From an uncultured Bryobacteraceae bacterium (lineage in GTDB: Bacteria; Acidobacteriota; Terriglobia; Bryobacterales; Bryobacteraceae), in contig CALKXJ010000005.1 of the NCBI GenBank assembly GCA_938003835.1, positions 155,152 to 219,151 of the forward strand: a stretch of DNA of 64,000 nucleotides, written 5' to 3'. Position numbers and translations under genes: made by a program. The stretch's first letter is position 1. Each line of letters begins with the position of its first letter. This document shows positions 8,505-17,302 of this stretch, piece after piece. Under the pieces are notes generated by a model. That model was not told where the DNA came from. It made no database searches and saw nothing but the letters and a program-made list of their open reading frames with translations.

Positions 8505-10430
8505 ATGGGCCGCATACGGATCTTGCCGGACGCTGTCGCCAACAAGATCGCTGCCGGCGAGGTGGTCGAGCGGCCCGCTTCGGTGGTCAAGGAGCTGCTC
8601 GAGAACTCGCTCGATGCCGGCGCCGGCTCGGTACGCATCGAGGTGGAGAAGGGGGGCCGCCGGCTCATCCGCGTCGTCGACGACGGCTGCGGGATGATGC
8701 GCGACGACGCGATGCTGGCCTTCGAACGCCACGCCACGAGCAAGCTGGCGGATGCGGGCGATCTGCTGGCGATCGCGACTCTTGGTTTTCGCGGTGAAGC
8801 ACTGCCCTCCATCGCCGCCGTCTCCCGGCTGGAGCTCATCACCAAAACGGCGAATGAGCAAGTGGGCACACGGGTGGAGATCGCGGGCGGAAAGCTGCTG
8901 CGCTGTGACGATGCGGCCTCGCCGGTCGGGACGGCCGTGACCGTGCGCGACCTGTTCTATAACGTCCCGGCGCGGAAGAAATTCCTGCGCTCGGAGCAAA
9001 CTGAGCTGGCGCAGATCGCCTCCCTGGTCACGCACCACGCGCTGGCGCACCCGGAGAAGAGCTTCGAACTCCGCCATGAAGGCAAGCCGCTGCTCGAGGC
9101 ACCGGCCGTTGCGACACCCGGCGAGCGCGTCTTTCAAATCTTCGGCAGCCAGACCTTTGCCGAGCTGATCGAGCTCGCCGAGCGCACGGCGACGCTGGAG
9201 GCGCCCGCGGCGGAAGGACAGCCTCCGGAGCAGCGCCGCTTCCGTCTCACAGGCTTCATCAGCCGCCCGCAGCTCCGCAAGCTCAACCGCAACTCGTTAT
9301 TCATCTTCGTCAACCGGCGTCCGGTGCGCGACCGGCTGATTCTGCATGCCATCGCTGCGGCCTACCACAACGTGCTCCCGCCCGGCGCCTATCCGGTGGC
9401 CCTGCTTTTTCTCGACTGCGACTACGACGAGGTGGACGTCAATGTCCACCCGGCGAAAGCCGAGGTTCGCTTCCGCCACGCCGGCTTCGTCCACGACTTC
9501 ATCCGTGACGCCGTGCGGGCGCAGCTCGTCGAATCGCGCCCGGCCTCGAGCCTTCCCGCGGCGGTGATGAAGCCGCCCCAGCCGGCCGCCGAGCTGCCCT
9601 TCTCCGATTTCACACAAGCGATCGAGAACCAGAGCTTCGACCGCCCGCCAAGCGAGCTCGAGGCTCCGGCCGGCGAACAGCCCCCTGAAATCACGCTCCG
9701 TTCGCCGGCTGCCCCCGCTCCGCGGCTCGATTTCGGCTCCGCACCCATCGAGCTCCCGGAGCAGGCGGGCCAGGTCCGGCTGAAGATCCCCGACAGCCAC
9801 GGCCCTTTGCCTGAGGGCGCCTGGCAACCGGAGGCGCCCGATCTGGCGGCGCTCCGAGATCTCCGGCCGCTCGGCCAGCTCCATAACAGCTTCATCGTTG
9901 CCGCAGGCGCCGACGGGCTCTGGATCATCGACCAGCATGTGGCTCACGAGCGGATTCTCTTCGAGCACCTGTTGCGCCAGCGGGCCTCGGGAAGCGTCGA
10001 GCGCCAGCAGCTGCTGTTGCCGATCGTGCTCGAGCTCACGCCGGCGCAGATGGCCGACTACGAGCGCATTGCGCAAGAGCTGGCCGCCTCGGGCTTCGAC
10101 ATCGAGCCGTTTGGGGCGCGCGCCCTGGCGGTGAAGGCGGCCCCGGCGGCCTTGTCGGCCGCCGACATCGAGAACGTCGTTTTCGAGATTCTCGAGATCG
10201 CCGAGAGCGAGCTGCGCCGGCTCTCGCTCGAGGACCTGCGCCGCGCCGTAGCGGCGTCGGTGGCCTGTCGCGCGGCCATCAAGGTGAATACGCCGCTCGA
10301 GCCGGCCAAGATCGACTGGCTGCTTCAGGCGCTGGCGCGGACCGACTGCCCGATGAGCTGCCCGCACGGCCGGCCCATCGCCCTGCGTTACGCGACGCGC
10401 GAGATCCTAAAGAGCTTCCACCGGATCTGA
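8505..10430 (+). CDS. mutL: DNA mismatch repair protein MutL
   Basis: A 641-residue GHKL ATPase and mismatch-repair matchmaker. The ATG at 8505 gives the standard start MGRIRILPDAVANKIAAGE; an in-frame GTG at 8484 lies in the repeat and is unlikely. N-terminal ATPase motifs: ELLENSLDAGAG, VDDGCGM, TLGFRGEALPSI. The C-terminal dimerisation domain has DQHVAHERILFE, corresponding to the endonuclease motif DQHA(x)2E(x)4E with the Ala replaced by Val, plus SVACRAAIK and SCPHGRP, which line the metal site in nicking MutL proteins. It is therefore probably an endonuclease-type MutL. The linker from about 350 to 440 is Pro/Ala-rich. Confidence 0.96.
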   Translation: MGRIRILPDAVANKIAAGEVVERPASVVKELLENSLDAGAGSVRIEVEKGGRRLIRVVDDGCGMMRDDAMLAFERHATSKLADAGDLLAIATLGFRGEALPSIAAVSRLELITKTANEQVGTRVEIAGGKLLRCDDAASPVGTAVTVRDLFYNVPARKKFLRSEQTELAQIASLVTHHALAHPEKSFELRHEGKPLLEAPAVATPGERVFQIFGSQTFAELIELAERTATLEAPAAEGQPPEQRRFRLTGFISRPQLRKLNRNSLFIFVNRRPVRDRLILHAIAAAYHNVLPPGAYPVALLFLDCDYDEVDVNVHPAKAEVRFRHAGFVHDFIRDAVRAQLVESRPASSLPAAVMKPPQPAAELPFSDFTQAIENQSFDRPPSELEAPAGEQPPEITLRSPAAPAPRLDFGSAPIELPEQAGQVRLKIPDSHGPLPEGAWQPEAPDLAALRDLRPLGQLHNSFIVAAGADGLWIIDQHVAHERILFEHLLRQRASGSVERQQLLLPIVLELTPAQMADYERIAQELAASGFDIEPFGARALAVKAAPAALSAADIENVVFEILEIAESELRRLSLEDLRRAVAASVACRAAIKVNTPLEPAKIDWLLQALARTDCPMSCPHGRPIALRYATREILKSFHRI

Positions 10431-10444
10431 GCGGCCGCGCGAGC

Positions 10445-13400
10445 TCACCACTCGACGCGGCCCACCACGATATGGTGCATGCGCGAGGTGCCGATGTCGG
10501 AGAAGCTGCCGCGCCCGATCCCGGCGAAGGTGCCGAAATTGGCCCGGTTAGTCAGGTTGAAGACCGAGTTTGGATCAGCAAACTGCGGCTCTTTCGTCGG
10601 GTTGTTGACGTCCCAGCGGAGCTGGAAGCGCACACGCTCGGTAATGTTGAACCATTTCGACATCGACAACTGCGTCCACTTCAACCCTGGCGCCTCGAAG
10701 GTATTCCGGCCCAGGTTCCCTGCCGTGAACGGGTCCGGATAGGCAAAGGCATCCCAGTTGAAGTAGCGGTTCTGCGCGCTGAGCGGGAACCGATGGGGGC
10801 CGATGTCCCAGTTCTTGACCACGCCTTGCTGGTGCGGCAAGACGGCATTGGGCCGGCGTACGCCGGGCAGGTAGCGGTGCGGGCTGCCGTCGAAGGTGAC
10901 GCTCACCGGCGGCCCGCTCTGGAAGGTCTGCGTCCAGGCAAAATCCCAGCCGCCAAAGGCCCAGTGACTCCAACCGCCCGAGTTCATCCACCGGCGTCCC
11001 TTGCCGAAGGGTAACTCCGCGGTGAAGACGCTGACGAAACGATGCCGGATATCGTAATTGGCTCGCCCTTTCTCCAGACTCCGGTTGTACCAGGTGATGC
11101 CGGAGGCGCCGCCGTCGGCATCGGCATTATTCAAGGTCTTGCCCCACTGGTAGAAGGCATTGAGCGTCACGCCCGACGAATAGCGCTTTTCGAAGCGCAG
11201 CGTGCCCATATGATGCGTGTTGTGGCCGTAGTTGGCGTAGTGCTGGATGCTGCCGAACTGGGTAAAGGGCTTGTAGTTCTGCACCGCCTGGAAGATCTGG
11301 TTCAACACCGCCAGGTCACGCGAGATGTCCAGTCGCACGACGTTGATGTCCCAATTGTTGAGCAACCCGATGCCGGCCGAGCCCTGGTAGAGGAGCTCCG
11401 TCACCCAGGTGGGCGAGAGCTGGTATTGGATGCCGGCCGACCACATCTGCACGTACGGCAGTCGCATGTTCGGGTCATACCAGGAAGCGGCCCGGCCGGC
11501 ATAGTTGGTGCCCTGGAAGGGAACGCTGCCGTCGGGCGCCAGAGTGAAACGGATGGGCGGCGGGCCCTGAGACAGGTAAAAGGCCACGCGCGGGTCGCCC
11601 GGCGGGGGTTGCACTACTGCGGTCGCCAAATACTCCTCGAAATTCTGGTTGGTGCCGTTGGTCATCAGGTCGACGTGAGTGATGCCGTAGCTCGCCCGGA
11701 AGACCGCCCGCGGATGGAAGGTCCAGGCCATGCCCAGGCGAGGCGCGAAGTTGTTCAGATCCTTGCCGGCCAGCGGGCGCTTGCCGTGCACGATGGCTCC
11801 CGCCCGCCCGGTGAGCGGATCGATCGCCGCCGGATCGAACTGGGACTGCTGGCCGTATTTGGTAATGAAGGGCGATTCGTAGCTCCAGCGCACGCCGAGC
11901 TCGAGCGTCAAGTTGCGCGCGGGCCGCCAACTGTCCTGCACGTACCAGGCGTGATGCCACCAACGCGGTAGCCAGGTCGCGGCATTATCGGTAAAATCCG
12001 CCCGGATGACCGAACCCAGCAGAAATGCGGCGAAGTCGTTGCCCGTGTTCGGGCGAAACGGAAAATCGGTGCCGCCCATCCGGTAGCGGCCCGAAGGGAA
12101 GGTCTCGGCCAGCGCATTGTAACGCGTGCGGATCAGCTCGTAGCCGAGCTTGAAGGTGTGCCGGTTGTAGACCTTCGTAAAGTTTTCCTGGAAGGTGAAG
12201 TCCTCGCCGACTTCCTGGCTTCTTCCCCCGGGACCGAAACCGTAGAAGCGCGCGCCGCCGGCGGTGAGGAAATCGGGAAAGGTTCGCGAGTCGACGTTGG
12301 GAATGCCCAGTTTGCCCGCCCAGCCTTGCCCGTAGGTTTCCGGAGTTGCCGTGAAGGTCCGCCGGTTCATGCCGAGGCGAATCTCGTTGATCATCGTGGG
12401 GCCGAGGGTGTAAGTGTCAGAAATCACGATGTTGTGCTGCTTGATGGGTTGGACGTAGATGTTGCCGTAAAGGGTGTTCACCTCTTCGCGCAACGGCCGC
12501 ACCGGCCGAGTCAGGCTCCGGTGGTCCACCAGCGAGTAGCGCCCGAAGATCTTGTGCATGGAAGTGAACTGGTGGTCGATCTTGGCGTCGTAACGCCGAA
12601 AGTCGTAGGCGCCGAAAGCGGGAATGGTGAGATTGTTGTTCGGTCCGTTGGCCGTGATGTCGCCCGTCTGGGTCTGGTCGCGCCAGGGCTTGAGCTCGAG
12701 GACCTTGCGCGCCACGGGATCGAAGCGGGCCTGCGGGATGCGGTTGCCCGGGAACGGATCGCGCACCCAGGTGTTGCCCTCCAGGCGCGTCGAAGCCGGG
12801 TCGTAGATCGGCAGGCCGCGCCCGCCAAAGGAAAAATCACCGGCGTACATCTCGGGCGAAGGCACCGTGCCGATGAACGTCTCCGATACCTTCTCCCAGT
12901 GCTGCTGGAAGCCGAAGAACCAGAAGGTCTTATCCTTTCGGATCGGCCCGGAAGCCGTGGCGCCCCACTCGTGATAATCGAAGGCGCCGGTGCGCGGCAA
13001 CTGTTCAAGGAAGGCCCGGTGGATCAACTTGCCGTTGGTGTAGCGGTCCTCGACCGAGCCATGGAAAGCGTTGGTGCCGCTTTTGAAGACCGCGGTGAAC
13101 AGTCCGCCGGCCGAATGGCCGAATTCGGCCGGCGTGCCCGTGGTCCACAGCTTGAACTCCTGGATGGAGTCGAGCGAGGTGATCATCGTCCGCGTATAGT
13201 CGCCGACCTGACCCACGACCGGCTCCTTGGCGTTGACGCCGTCCAGGGCGTAGCCGAGGGCGCGCTGGCGCTGGCCGACGGCATGCTGCCCGTTGATGTT
13301 GGTCATGCCGGGCATGTAGAGCAGGACGCGGTGCATGAACTTCTGCATGACCGGCAGGCGCACCACCAGCTTGCTTTCGAGGATCTGGCCGCTGCCCGCC

Positions 13401-13807
13401 GTCTCGGTCTCGAGCAGCGGGACCGCCGCCTCGACCCGCACCGACTCGGCGACGCTTCCGAGCTCGAGCTGGACATCGACGCGGAGCTGCTCGTTGATGC
13501 GCGCCACGATGCCGCTGCGCACGAAGGTTTTGAAGCCCTGCGCCTCGACGGTGAGCTCGTAGTTGCCCGAGCGCAGATTGGGCAGATAGTAGGCGCCAAC
13601 GGAGTTGGTCTCGGTTTCGTAGACAAACGAACGGCCGACATCGACCGCGCGCACCTTGGCGCCGGGCACGACGGCGCCGGTGGCGTCGGTGACGGTGCCG
13701 AGCAGCGTCGCGGTGCCCGTCGTCTGCGCCAGGATGACGCCGCTCAGCAGCAGCAACCCGAGCGAGGCCGCAAAAACACGAAGCCTCAAGCCGTGTGTAC
13801 GTCGCAT
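10445..13807 (-). CDS. Oar-like TonB-dependent receptor with carboxypeptidase regulatory domain
   Basis: A 1120-residue outer-membrane protein. The ATG at 13807 gives a signal peptide (MRRTHGLRLRVFAASLGLLL then SGVILAQ); the frame stays open upstream but is antisense to the regulator gene. Residues about 30-115 (GTATLLGTVTDATGAVVPGA) form a carboxypeptidase-like regulatory domain, then a plug-like segment and a long beta-barrel ending in an aromatic residue (VVGRVEW). These Oar-type receptors are expanded in acidobacteria and are thought to import oligomeric nutrients. A good promoter and regulator half-sites lie directly upstream, next to the divergent IclR-type gene, so its substrate may be the regulator's ligand. 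Confidence 0.88.
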   Translation of the reverse strand: MRRTHGLRLRVFAASLGLLLLSGVILAQTTGTATLLGTVTDATGAVVPGAKVRAVDVGRSFVYETETNSVGAYYLPNLRSGNYELTVEAQGFKTFVRSGIVARINEQLRVDVQLELGSVAESVRVEAAVPLLETETAGSGQILESKLVVRLPVMQKFMHRVLLYMPGMTNINGQHAVGQRQRALGYALDGVNAKEPVVGQVGDYTRTMITSLDSIQEFKLWTTGTPAEFGHSAGGLFTAVFKSGTNAFHGSVEDRYTNGKLIHRAFLEQLPRTGAFDYHEWGATASGPIRKDKTFWFFGFQQHWEKVSETFIGTVPSPEMYAGDFSFGGRGLPIYDPASTRLEGNTWVRDPFPGNRIPQARFDPVARKVLELKPWRDQTQTGDITANGPNNNLTIPAFGAYDFRRYDAKIDHQFTSMHKIFGRYSLVDHRSLTRPVRPLREEVNTLYGNIYVQPIKQHNIVISDTYTLGPTMINEIRLGMNRRTFTATPETYGQGWAGKLGIPNVDSRTFPDFLTAGGARFYGFGPGGRSQEVGEDFTFQENFTKVYNRHTFKLGYELIRTRYNALAETFPSGRYRMGGTDFPFRPNTGNDFAAFLLGSVIRADFTDNAATWLPRWWHHAWYVQDSWRPARNLTLELGVRWSYESPFITKYGQQSQFDPAAIDPLTGRAGAIVHGKRPLAGKDLNNFAPRLGMAWTFHPRAVFRASYGITHVDLMTNGTNQNFEEYLATAVVQPPPGDPRVAFYLSQGPPPIRFTLAPDGSVPFQGTNYAGRAASWYDPNMRLPYVQMWSAGIQYQLSPTWVTELLYQGSAGIGLLNNWDINVVRLDISRDLAVLNQIFQAVQNYKPFTQFGSIQHYANYGHNTHHMGTLRFEKRYSSGVTLNAFYQWGKTLNNADADGGASGITWYNRSLEKGRANYDIRHRFVSVFTAELPFGKGRRWMNSGGWSHWAFGGWDFAWTQTFQSGPPVSVTFDGSPHRYLPGVRRPNAVLPHQQGVVKNWDIGPHRFPLSAQNRYFNWDAFAYPDPFTAGNLGRNTFEAPGLKWTQLSMSKWFNITERVRFQLRWDVNNPTKEPQFADPNSVFNLTNRANFGTFAGIGRGSFSDIGTSRMHHIVVGRVEW

Positions 13808-13826
13808 AAAATCACCCCGGCTCGTG

Positions 13827-13855
13827 ATCTTATCACCGGCCGAGGAGGCTGTCAA
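13827..13855 (-). promoter_or_regulatory. Sigma70-type promoter of the TonB-dependent receptor
   Basis: On the minus strand, TTGACA (13855-13850), a 17-base spacer and TAAGAT (13832-13827) form a clear sigma70 promoter. Initiation near 13820 would leave a leader of about 13 bases containing GGGGTG as ribosome site before the ATG at 13807. The -35 box touches the first TGAAAT half-site at 13856-13861. Confidence 0.7.
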
Positions 13856-13883
13856 TGAAATTTTACATTTCACGATGTGAAAT
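13856..13883. promoter_or_regulatory. Phased half-site operator between receptor and IclR-type regulator
   Basis: Three 6-base half-sites occur exactly 11 bases apart: TGAAAT at 13856, ATTTCA at 13867, TGAAAT at 13878. Adjacent pairs form overlapping dyads; the right one, ATTTCAC-GAT-GTGAAAT (13867-13883), is a perfect palindrome. IclR-family dimers bind such sites. The position fits autoregulation plus control of the receptor promoter. Binding by the neighbouring regulator is inferred. Confidence 0.65.
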
Positions 13884-13904
13884 ATGGGCCCGGCTTCGGA
13901 TACT
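13877..13904 (+). promoter_or_regulatory. Possible promoter of the IclR-type gene
   Basis: GTGAAA (13877-13882), a 16-base spacer and GATACT (13899-13904) make a weak sigma70-like promoter. Its -35 box lies inside the operator palindrome. Initiation near 13911 would give an almost leaderless message beginning at the GTG at 13913. It is a weak match to consensus. Confidence 0.4.
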
Positions 13905-13912
13905 CTAGGAAC

Positions 13913-14695
13913 GTGCCGTCCCGGGCGAAACCTCCGCGCGCGCGGCCGGTTCAAGTCGTCGTCAAGACCTTCGAAATCCTGGAGGCGCTCGACCGCTTTG
14001 GCGAACCGGGAGCCCCGCTCGGCGAGCTCGCGGAAGCCGTGCGCCTGCCCAAGCCGACGGTCTATCGCATTCTCCGCACGCTCGAGCCGCTCGCCTACGT
14101 GGTCGTCGACGGGCGCCGGTACCGGTTGGGCGACCGCCTGAGAGAGCTCGGGCAGCCCTCGCTGGCCACCGCGATCACCCGGCTGGCCCGGCCGGCGATG
14201 GCGCGGCTGCTGGCTCGCTTCGAGCATACGGTGAATCTCGCGATCGTCGAGGGCGATCAGCTTGTTTACAAGTGCATGCTCGAGGGCTTGCGCTCCGTCC
14301 GGATGCAATCCATTCCCGGCTCCTACATCCCGATGACGCGCTCGGCGCTGGGCAAGTGTATCCTCGCCTACCAGCCTCCTGAGCAGATCGAACGGGTCGC
14401 ACGCCGCGAGCAGTATGCGCGCGACGCCGCCGATCCGCGACTGAGGAAGCTCATGCGGGAATTGGCGCGGGTGCGCCAGCGGGGATACGCCATCGACGAT
14501 CAGGAAGTCGAGGCGGGACTGCGCTGCGTCGGTTGCGCCATCTTTGACAAAGAGGGCCGGCCGGTGGCGTCGATCAGCGTCTCGGGCGCGAGCAGTCTGT
14601 TGAGCATGCCCGAGATGCGGCGTATCGGGGCCGCCGTGCGGCAGGCCTGCCAGGAGGTCTCCGCGGGACTCGGCCACGCGCCGCCGGAACCCTAA
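13913..14695 (+). CDS. IclR-family transcriptional regulator
   Basis: A protein of about 260 residues. The N-terminal winged helix-turn-helix (LGELAEAVRLPKPTVYRILR) is followed by an IclR effector domain (YIPMTRSALGKCILAYQPPE, then VGCAIFDKEGRPVASISVSG). Family members sense small carboxylates or sugar acids. The frame is also open from a GTG at 13877, but that codon sits inside the operator palindrome, so GTG 13913 is preferred and may be leaderless. It faces away from the TonB-dependent receptor and most likely controls it and itself. Its TAA stop lies immediately before a copy of the REP-like repeat. Confidence 0.88.
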   Translation: MPSRAKPPRARPVQVVVKTFEILEALDRFGEPGAPLGELAEAVRLPKPTVYRILRTLEPLAYVVVDGRRYRLGDRLRELGQPSLATAITRLARPAMARLLARFEHTVNLAIVEGDQLVYKCMLEGLRSVRMQSIPGSYIPMTRSALGKCILAYQPPEQIERVARREQYARDAADPRLRKLMRELARVRQRGYAIDDQEVEAGLRCVGCAIFDKEGRPVASISVSGASSLLSMPEMRRIGAAVRQACQEVSAGLGHAPPEP

Positions 14696-14696
14696 T

Positions 14697-14720
14697 TGGG
14701 GACAGTATACTCAATCCCCA
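14697..14720. repeat. Second locus of the REP-like repeat core
   Basis: This 24-base stretch is identical to 8423-8446 in the tpiA-mutL repeat. It begins one base after the stop of the IclR-type gene and has no inverted partner nearby. The core contains a TATACT hexamer. Confidence 0.75.
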
Positions 14721-14751
14721 TTTCCGCGGCCCGGCCTGTTCCGCCGGAGGG

Positions 14752-14757
14752 TATACT
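14752..14757 (+). promoter_or_regulatory. Possible -10 element before the ccm operon
   Basis: TATACT lies 36 bases upstream of the ccmE start in the only gap before the operon. No acceptable -35 hexamer is spaced 16-18 bases upstream, so the element is tentative. Confidence 0.3.
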
Positions 14758-14793
14758 GGAGTTTAAAAGCGGCAGAGAGGCAAGGGGGTTAGG

Positions 14794-15219
14794 ATGAAGC
14801 GCCACGCCAAGTTCGTCGCCGTCGTTGCCGTGATTATCGGCTCTCTGGTCTGGCTCGCCCTGGGCGGCATCAACGAGTCGAAAACCTATTACAAGACCGT
14901 CGCCGAACTGCGCGAGATGGGCGACCGGGCGCTCGAGAAACGGCTTCGCGTCGCCGGGGACGTCGAAGAGGGCTCGATCGTCCGAACGGGCCGCGAAGTC
15001 CGCTTCGTGCTCCGGCAGGACGATCTCCGGCTCACGGTGATTTACGACGGCGCCGAACCGTTGCCGGACACGTTCCGCGACGGGGCCCAGGCGCTGGCCG
15101 ACGGCAAGATGGGCGAAGACGGCGTCTTCCGCGCCAGCAAGATCCAGGCGAAATGCGCTTCCAAGTATGAAGCCAAACCCGGCTCGGAACCCCTGCGGCG
15201 CATCTCGCGGACCATGTAA
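14794..15219 (+). CDS. ccmE: Cytochrome c-type biogenesis protein CcmE, CxxxY variant
   Basis: A 141-residue periplasmic heme chaperone anchored by an N-terminal helix (FVAVVAVIIGSLVWLALGG). The OB-fold body carries RVAGDVEEGSI and ADGKMGEDGVFRASKI. In the usual protein a histidine in HxxxY binds heme covalently; here the equivalent motif is AKCASKY, so Cys121 replaces His with Tyr125 kept. This CxxxY type is known from Desulfovibrio and archaea, in systems reported to lack CcmH. It is the first gene of an operon with ccmF, A, B, C and D; no ccmG or ccmH is seen here. Confidence 0.92.
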   Translation: MKRHAKFVAVVAVIIGSLVWLALGGINESKTYYKTVAELREMGDRALEKRLRVAGDVEEGSIVRTGREVRFVLRQDDLRLTVIYDGAEPLPDTFRDGAQALADGKMGEDGVFRASKIQAKCASKYEAKPGSEPLRRISRTM

Positions 15220-15249
15220 GAGGGTTCAAATCAAAGGGGCTCTATTTTC

Positions 15250-17262
15250 ATGGAGAATCTGGGCGCTCTGGCAATCCTGCTGGCCTTCGCGCTGGCCGTT
15301 TACTCAATCGCGGCCTCGATCGTCGGAAAGCTGAAGAGCCGGCCGTACCTCATCGTTAGCGCCGAGCGGGCGGTCTACGCGATCTGGTTCCTGCTGACTT
15401 TCGCCTCGGCGCTGCTGGTCCACGCCCTCCTCACGGATGACTTTCGCCTGGCTTACGTGGCCGGGCACAGCAACCGCGACCTGCCCGTGCTTTACAAGTT
15501 CGCCGCCTGGTGGGGCGGCCAGGAAGGCTCGCTGCTGTTCTGGTCCTGGATCCTGGCCTCCTACGCCGCGGTGGTCGTCTACACGAACCGGCGCCGCTTC
15601 CGCGACATGATGCCTTACGTCACCGCGACGTTGATGGTGACGATGGCATTCTTCCTGTTGCTCATCGGCTTCGTCGTGAGCCCGTTCAAGGTGCTGGCCG
15701 TCGGCCGCGAAGTGGTTGCCGCGCCGGACGGCCGGGGACTGAATCCGCTGCTTCAGTACTGGGCGATGGCACTGCATCCGCCGGCGCTGTATCTGGGCTT
15801 TGTCGGCTTCGTGGTGCCTTACGCCTTTGCCATGGGATCGCTCATTACTCGACAGCCGGGCGACGCCTGGATTCACACCACGCGCCGCTGGACGCTCGTC
15901 ACCTGGGGCTTTCAGAGCGCGGGAATTCTGCTCGGAGCCGGCTGGGCCTATGCGGTTCTGGGCTGGGGCGGCTACTGGGGCTGGGACCCGGTGGAGAACG
16001 CATCGCTGCTGCCCTGGCTGACGGCGACCGCCTTCCTGCACTCGGTGATGATGCAGGAGAAGAAGGGAATGATGAAGGTCTGGAACATGGTGCTGGTCTC
16101 GGCCACCTTCATCCTGTGCATCTTCGGCACCTTCATCACGCGCAGCGGTCTGATCAGCTCGGTGCATTCGTTCGCGCAGTCGCCCATCGGCTATTACTTC
16201 GCCGTGTTCCTGGCGCTGCTCGTCGCCGGTACGGCGTGGCTGATCCTGGACCGGCTGGATTATTTGAAGAGCGAATCGCAGCTTGAAAGCGTGGTCTCGC
16301 GCGAGTCCTCCTTTCTGTTCAACAACCTGATCCTGGTGGCGAGCTGCTTTGCGGTGCTCTGGGGCACGCTGTTCCCCGTGATTTCGGAGGCCTTCACCGG
16401 CGAGCAGATCACCGTCGGGCCGCCGTTTTTCAACCGGGTGAACATCCCCATCGGCCTGTTCCTTTTGTTTCTCACCGGCGTCGGGCCGCTCATCGCCTGG
16501 CGCAGAAGCTCGCTCGAGAGCTTGCGCCGGGCCTTCTTGTGGCCCGTGATCGGCGCGGTGGCGACCGCCATACTGCTGGTGGCATTCGGCGTCCGCCACT
16601 TCTACGCCGTGATGTGCTTCTCGCTGTGCACCTTCGTCGCCTGGACCATCGTGGCGGAGTTTTACAAGGGCGCGCGGGCCATCCGCAGCCGCACGGGCAA
16701 GAATTGGGCGATGGCCGTGGTCGAGTTGACGCACCGGAACACGCGCCGTTACGGCGGCTACGTCGTGCACATGGGCATCGTGTTGATGTTCATCGGCTTT
16801 GCCGGAGCGGCCTTCAACCGGGACGTCACCGAGGAGGTCAAGATCGGCGATTCGATCCGGCTGGGAGGCTACGAGCTGAAAATCGCCAAGCTCGACCAGG
16901 GACGCAACCCGAACTACTCCTGGCACCACGCCGCAGTCGAAGTCTATCGGGATGGCCGCAAGCTCGACACGCTGCACCCGGAACGGCGTTTCTATTTCGC
17001 CAGCGAGCAGACGACCTCCGAGGTCGCCATCCGCCGCCAGCTCAATCATGACCTGTACCTGAACTTCGCCGGCATCTCGGAGCAGACGCAGAACGCGGTC
17101 ATTCAGGTTTACCTCTTCCCGCTGGTCTCGTGGATCTGGATCGGATCGGCCGTGCTGTTTTTCGGTACGATCCTCTGCCTGATTCCGAGCAAGGTGAAGC
17201 TCCAGTACGCCCGCACGGAGGTGGTCGGCGTAGCCAAAAGGCAGGCGCCGGTTCGACAGTGA
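15250..17262 (+). CDS. ccmF: Cytochrome c heme lyase subunit CcmF
   Basis: A 670-residue polytopic membrane protein of the heme-handling family. The tryptophan-rich WWD motif is GGYWGWDPVENASLLPWL, preceded by WWGGQEGSLLFWSW, another conserved CcmF segment. About 14-15 hydrophobic helices and a periplasmic C-terminal domain are visible. It reduces and transfers heme from CcmE to apocytochromes at the periplasmic face. It follows ccmE by 30 bases, and its length is normal for the family. Confidence 0.95.
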   Translation: MENLGALAILLAFALAVYSIAASIVGKLKSRPYLIVSAERAVYAIWFLLTFASALLVHALLTDDFRLAYVAGHSNRDLPVLYKFAAWWGGQEGSLLFWSWILASYAAVVVYTNRRRFRDMMPYVTATLMVTMAFFLLLIGFVVSPFKVLAVGREVVAAPDGRGLNPLLQYWAMALHPPALYLGFVGFVVPYAFAMGSLITRQPGDAWIHTTRRWTLVTWGFQSAGILLGAGWAYAVLGWGGYWGWDPVENASLLPWLTATAFLHSVMMQEKKGMMKVWNMVLVSATFILCIFGTFITRSGLISSVHSFAQSPIGYYFAVFLALLVAGTAWLILDRLDYLKSESQLESVVSRESSFLFNNLILVASCFAVLWGTLFPVISEAFTGEQITVGPPFFNRVNIPIGLFLLFLTGVGPLIAWRRSSLESLRRAFLWPVIGAVATAILLVAFGVRHFYAVMCFSLCTFVAWTIVAEFYKGARAIRSRTGKNWAMAVVELTHRNTRRYGGYVVHMGIVLMFIGFAGAAFNRDVTEEVKIGDSIRLGGYELKIAKLDQGRNPNYSWHHAAVEVYRDGRKLDTLHPERRFYFASEQTTSEVAIRRQLNHDLYLNFAGISEQTQNAVIQVYLFPLVSWIWIGSAVLFFGTILCLIPSKVKLQYARTEVVGVAKRQAPVRQ

Positions 17263-17302
17263 AGTCCCCGTGACCAGCCCTCAGTTCCGCTAGAGCCGAT
17301 TC

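Noticed and set aside
13808..14677. N-terminal extension of the TonB-dependent receptor by 290 residues
   Set aside because: It is antisense to the IclR-type gene, passes through the promoter and operator, and would bury the signal peptide.
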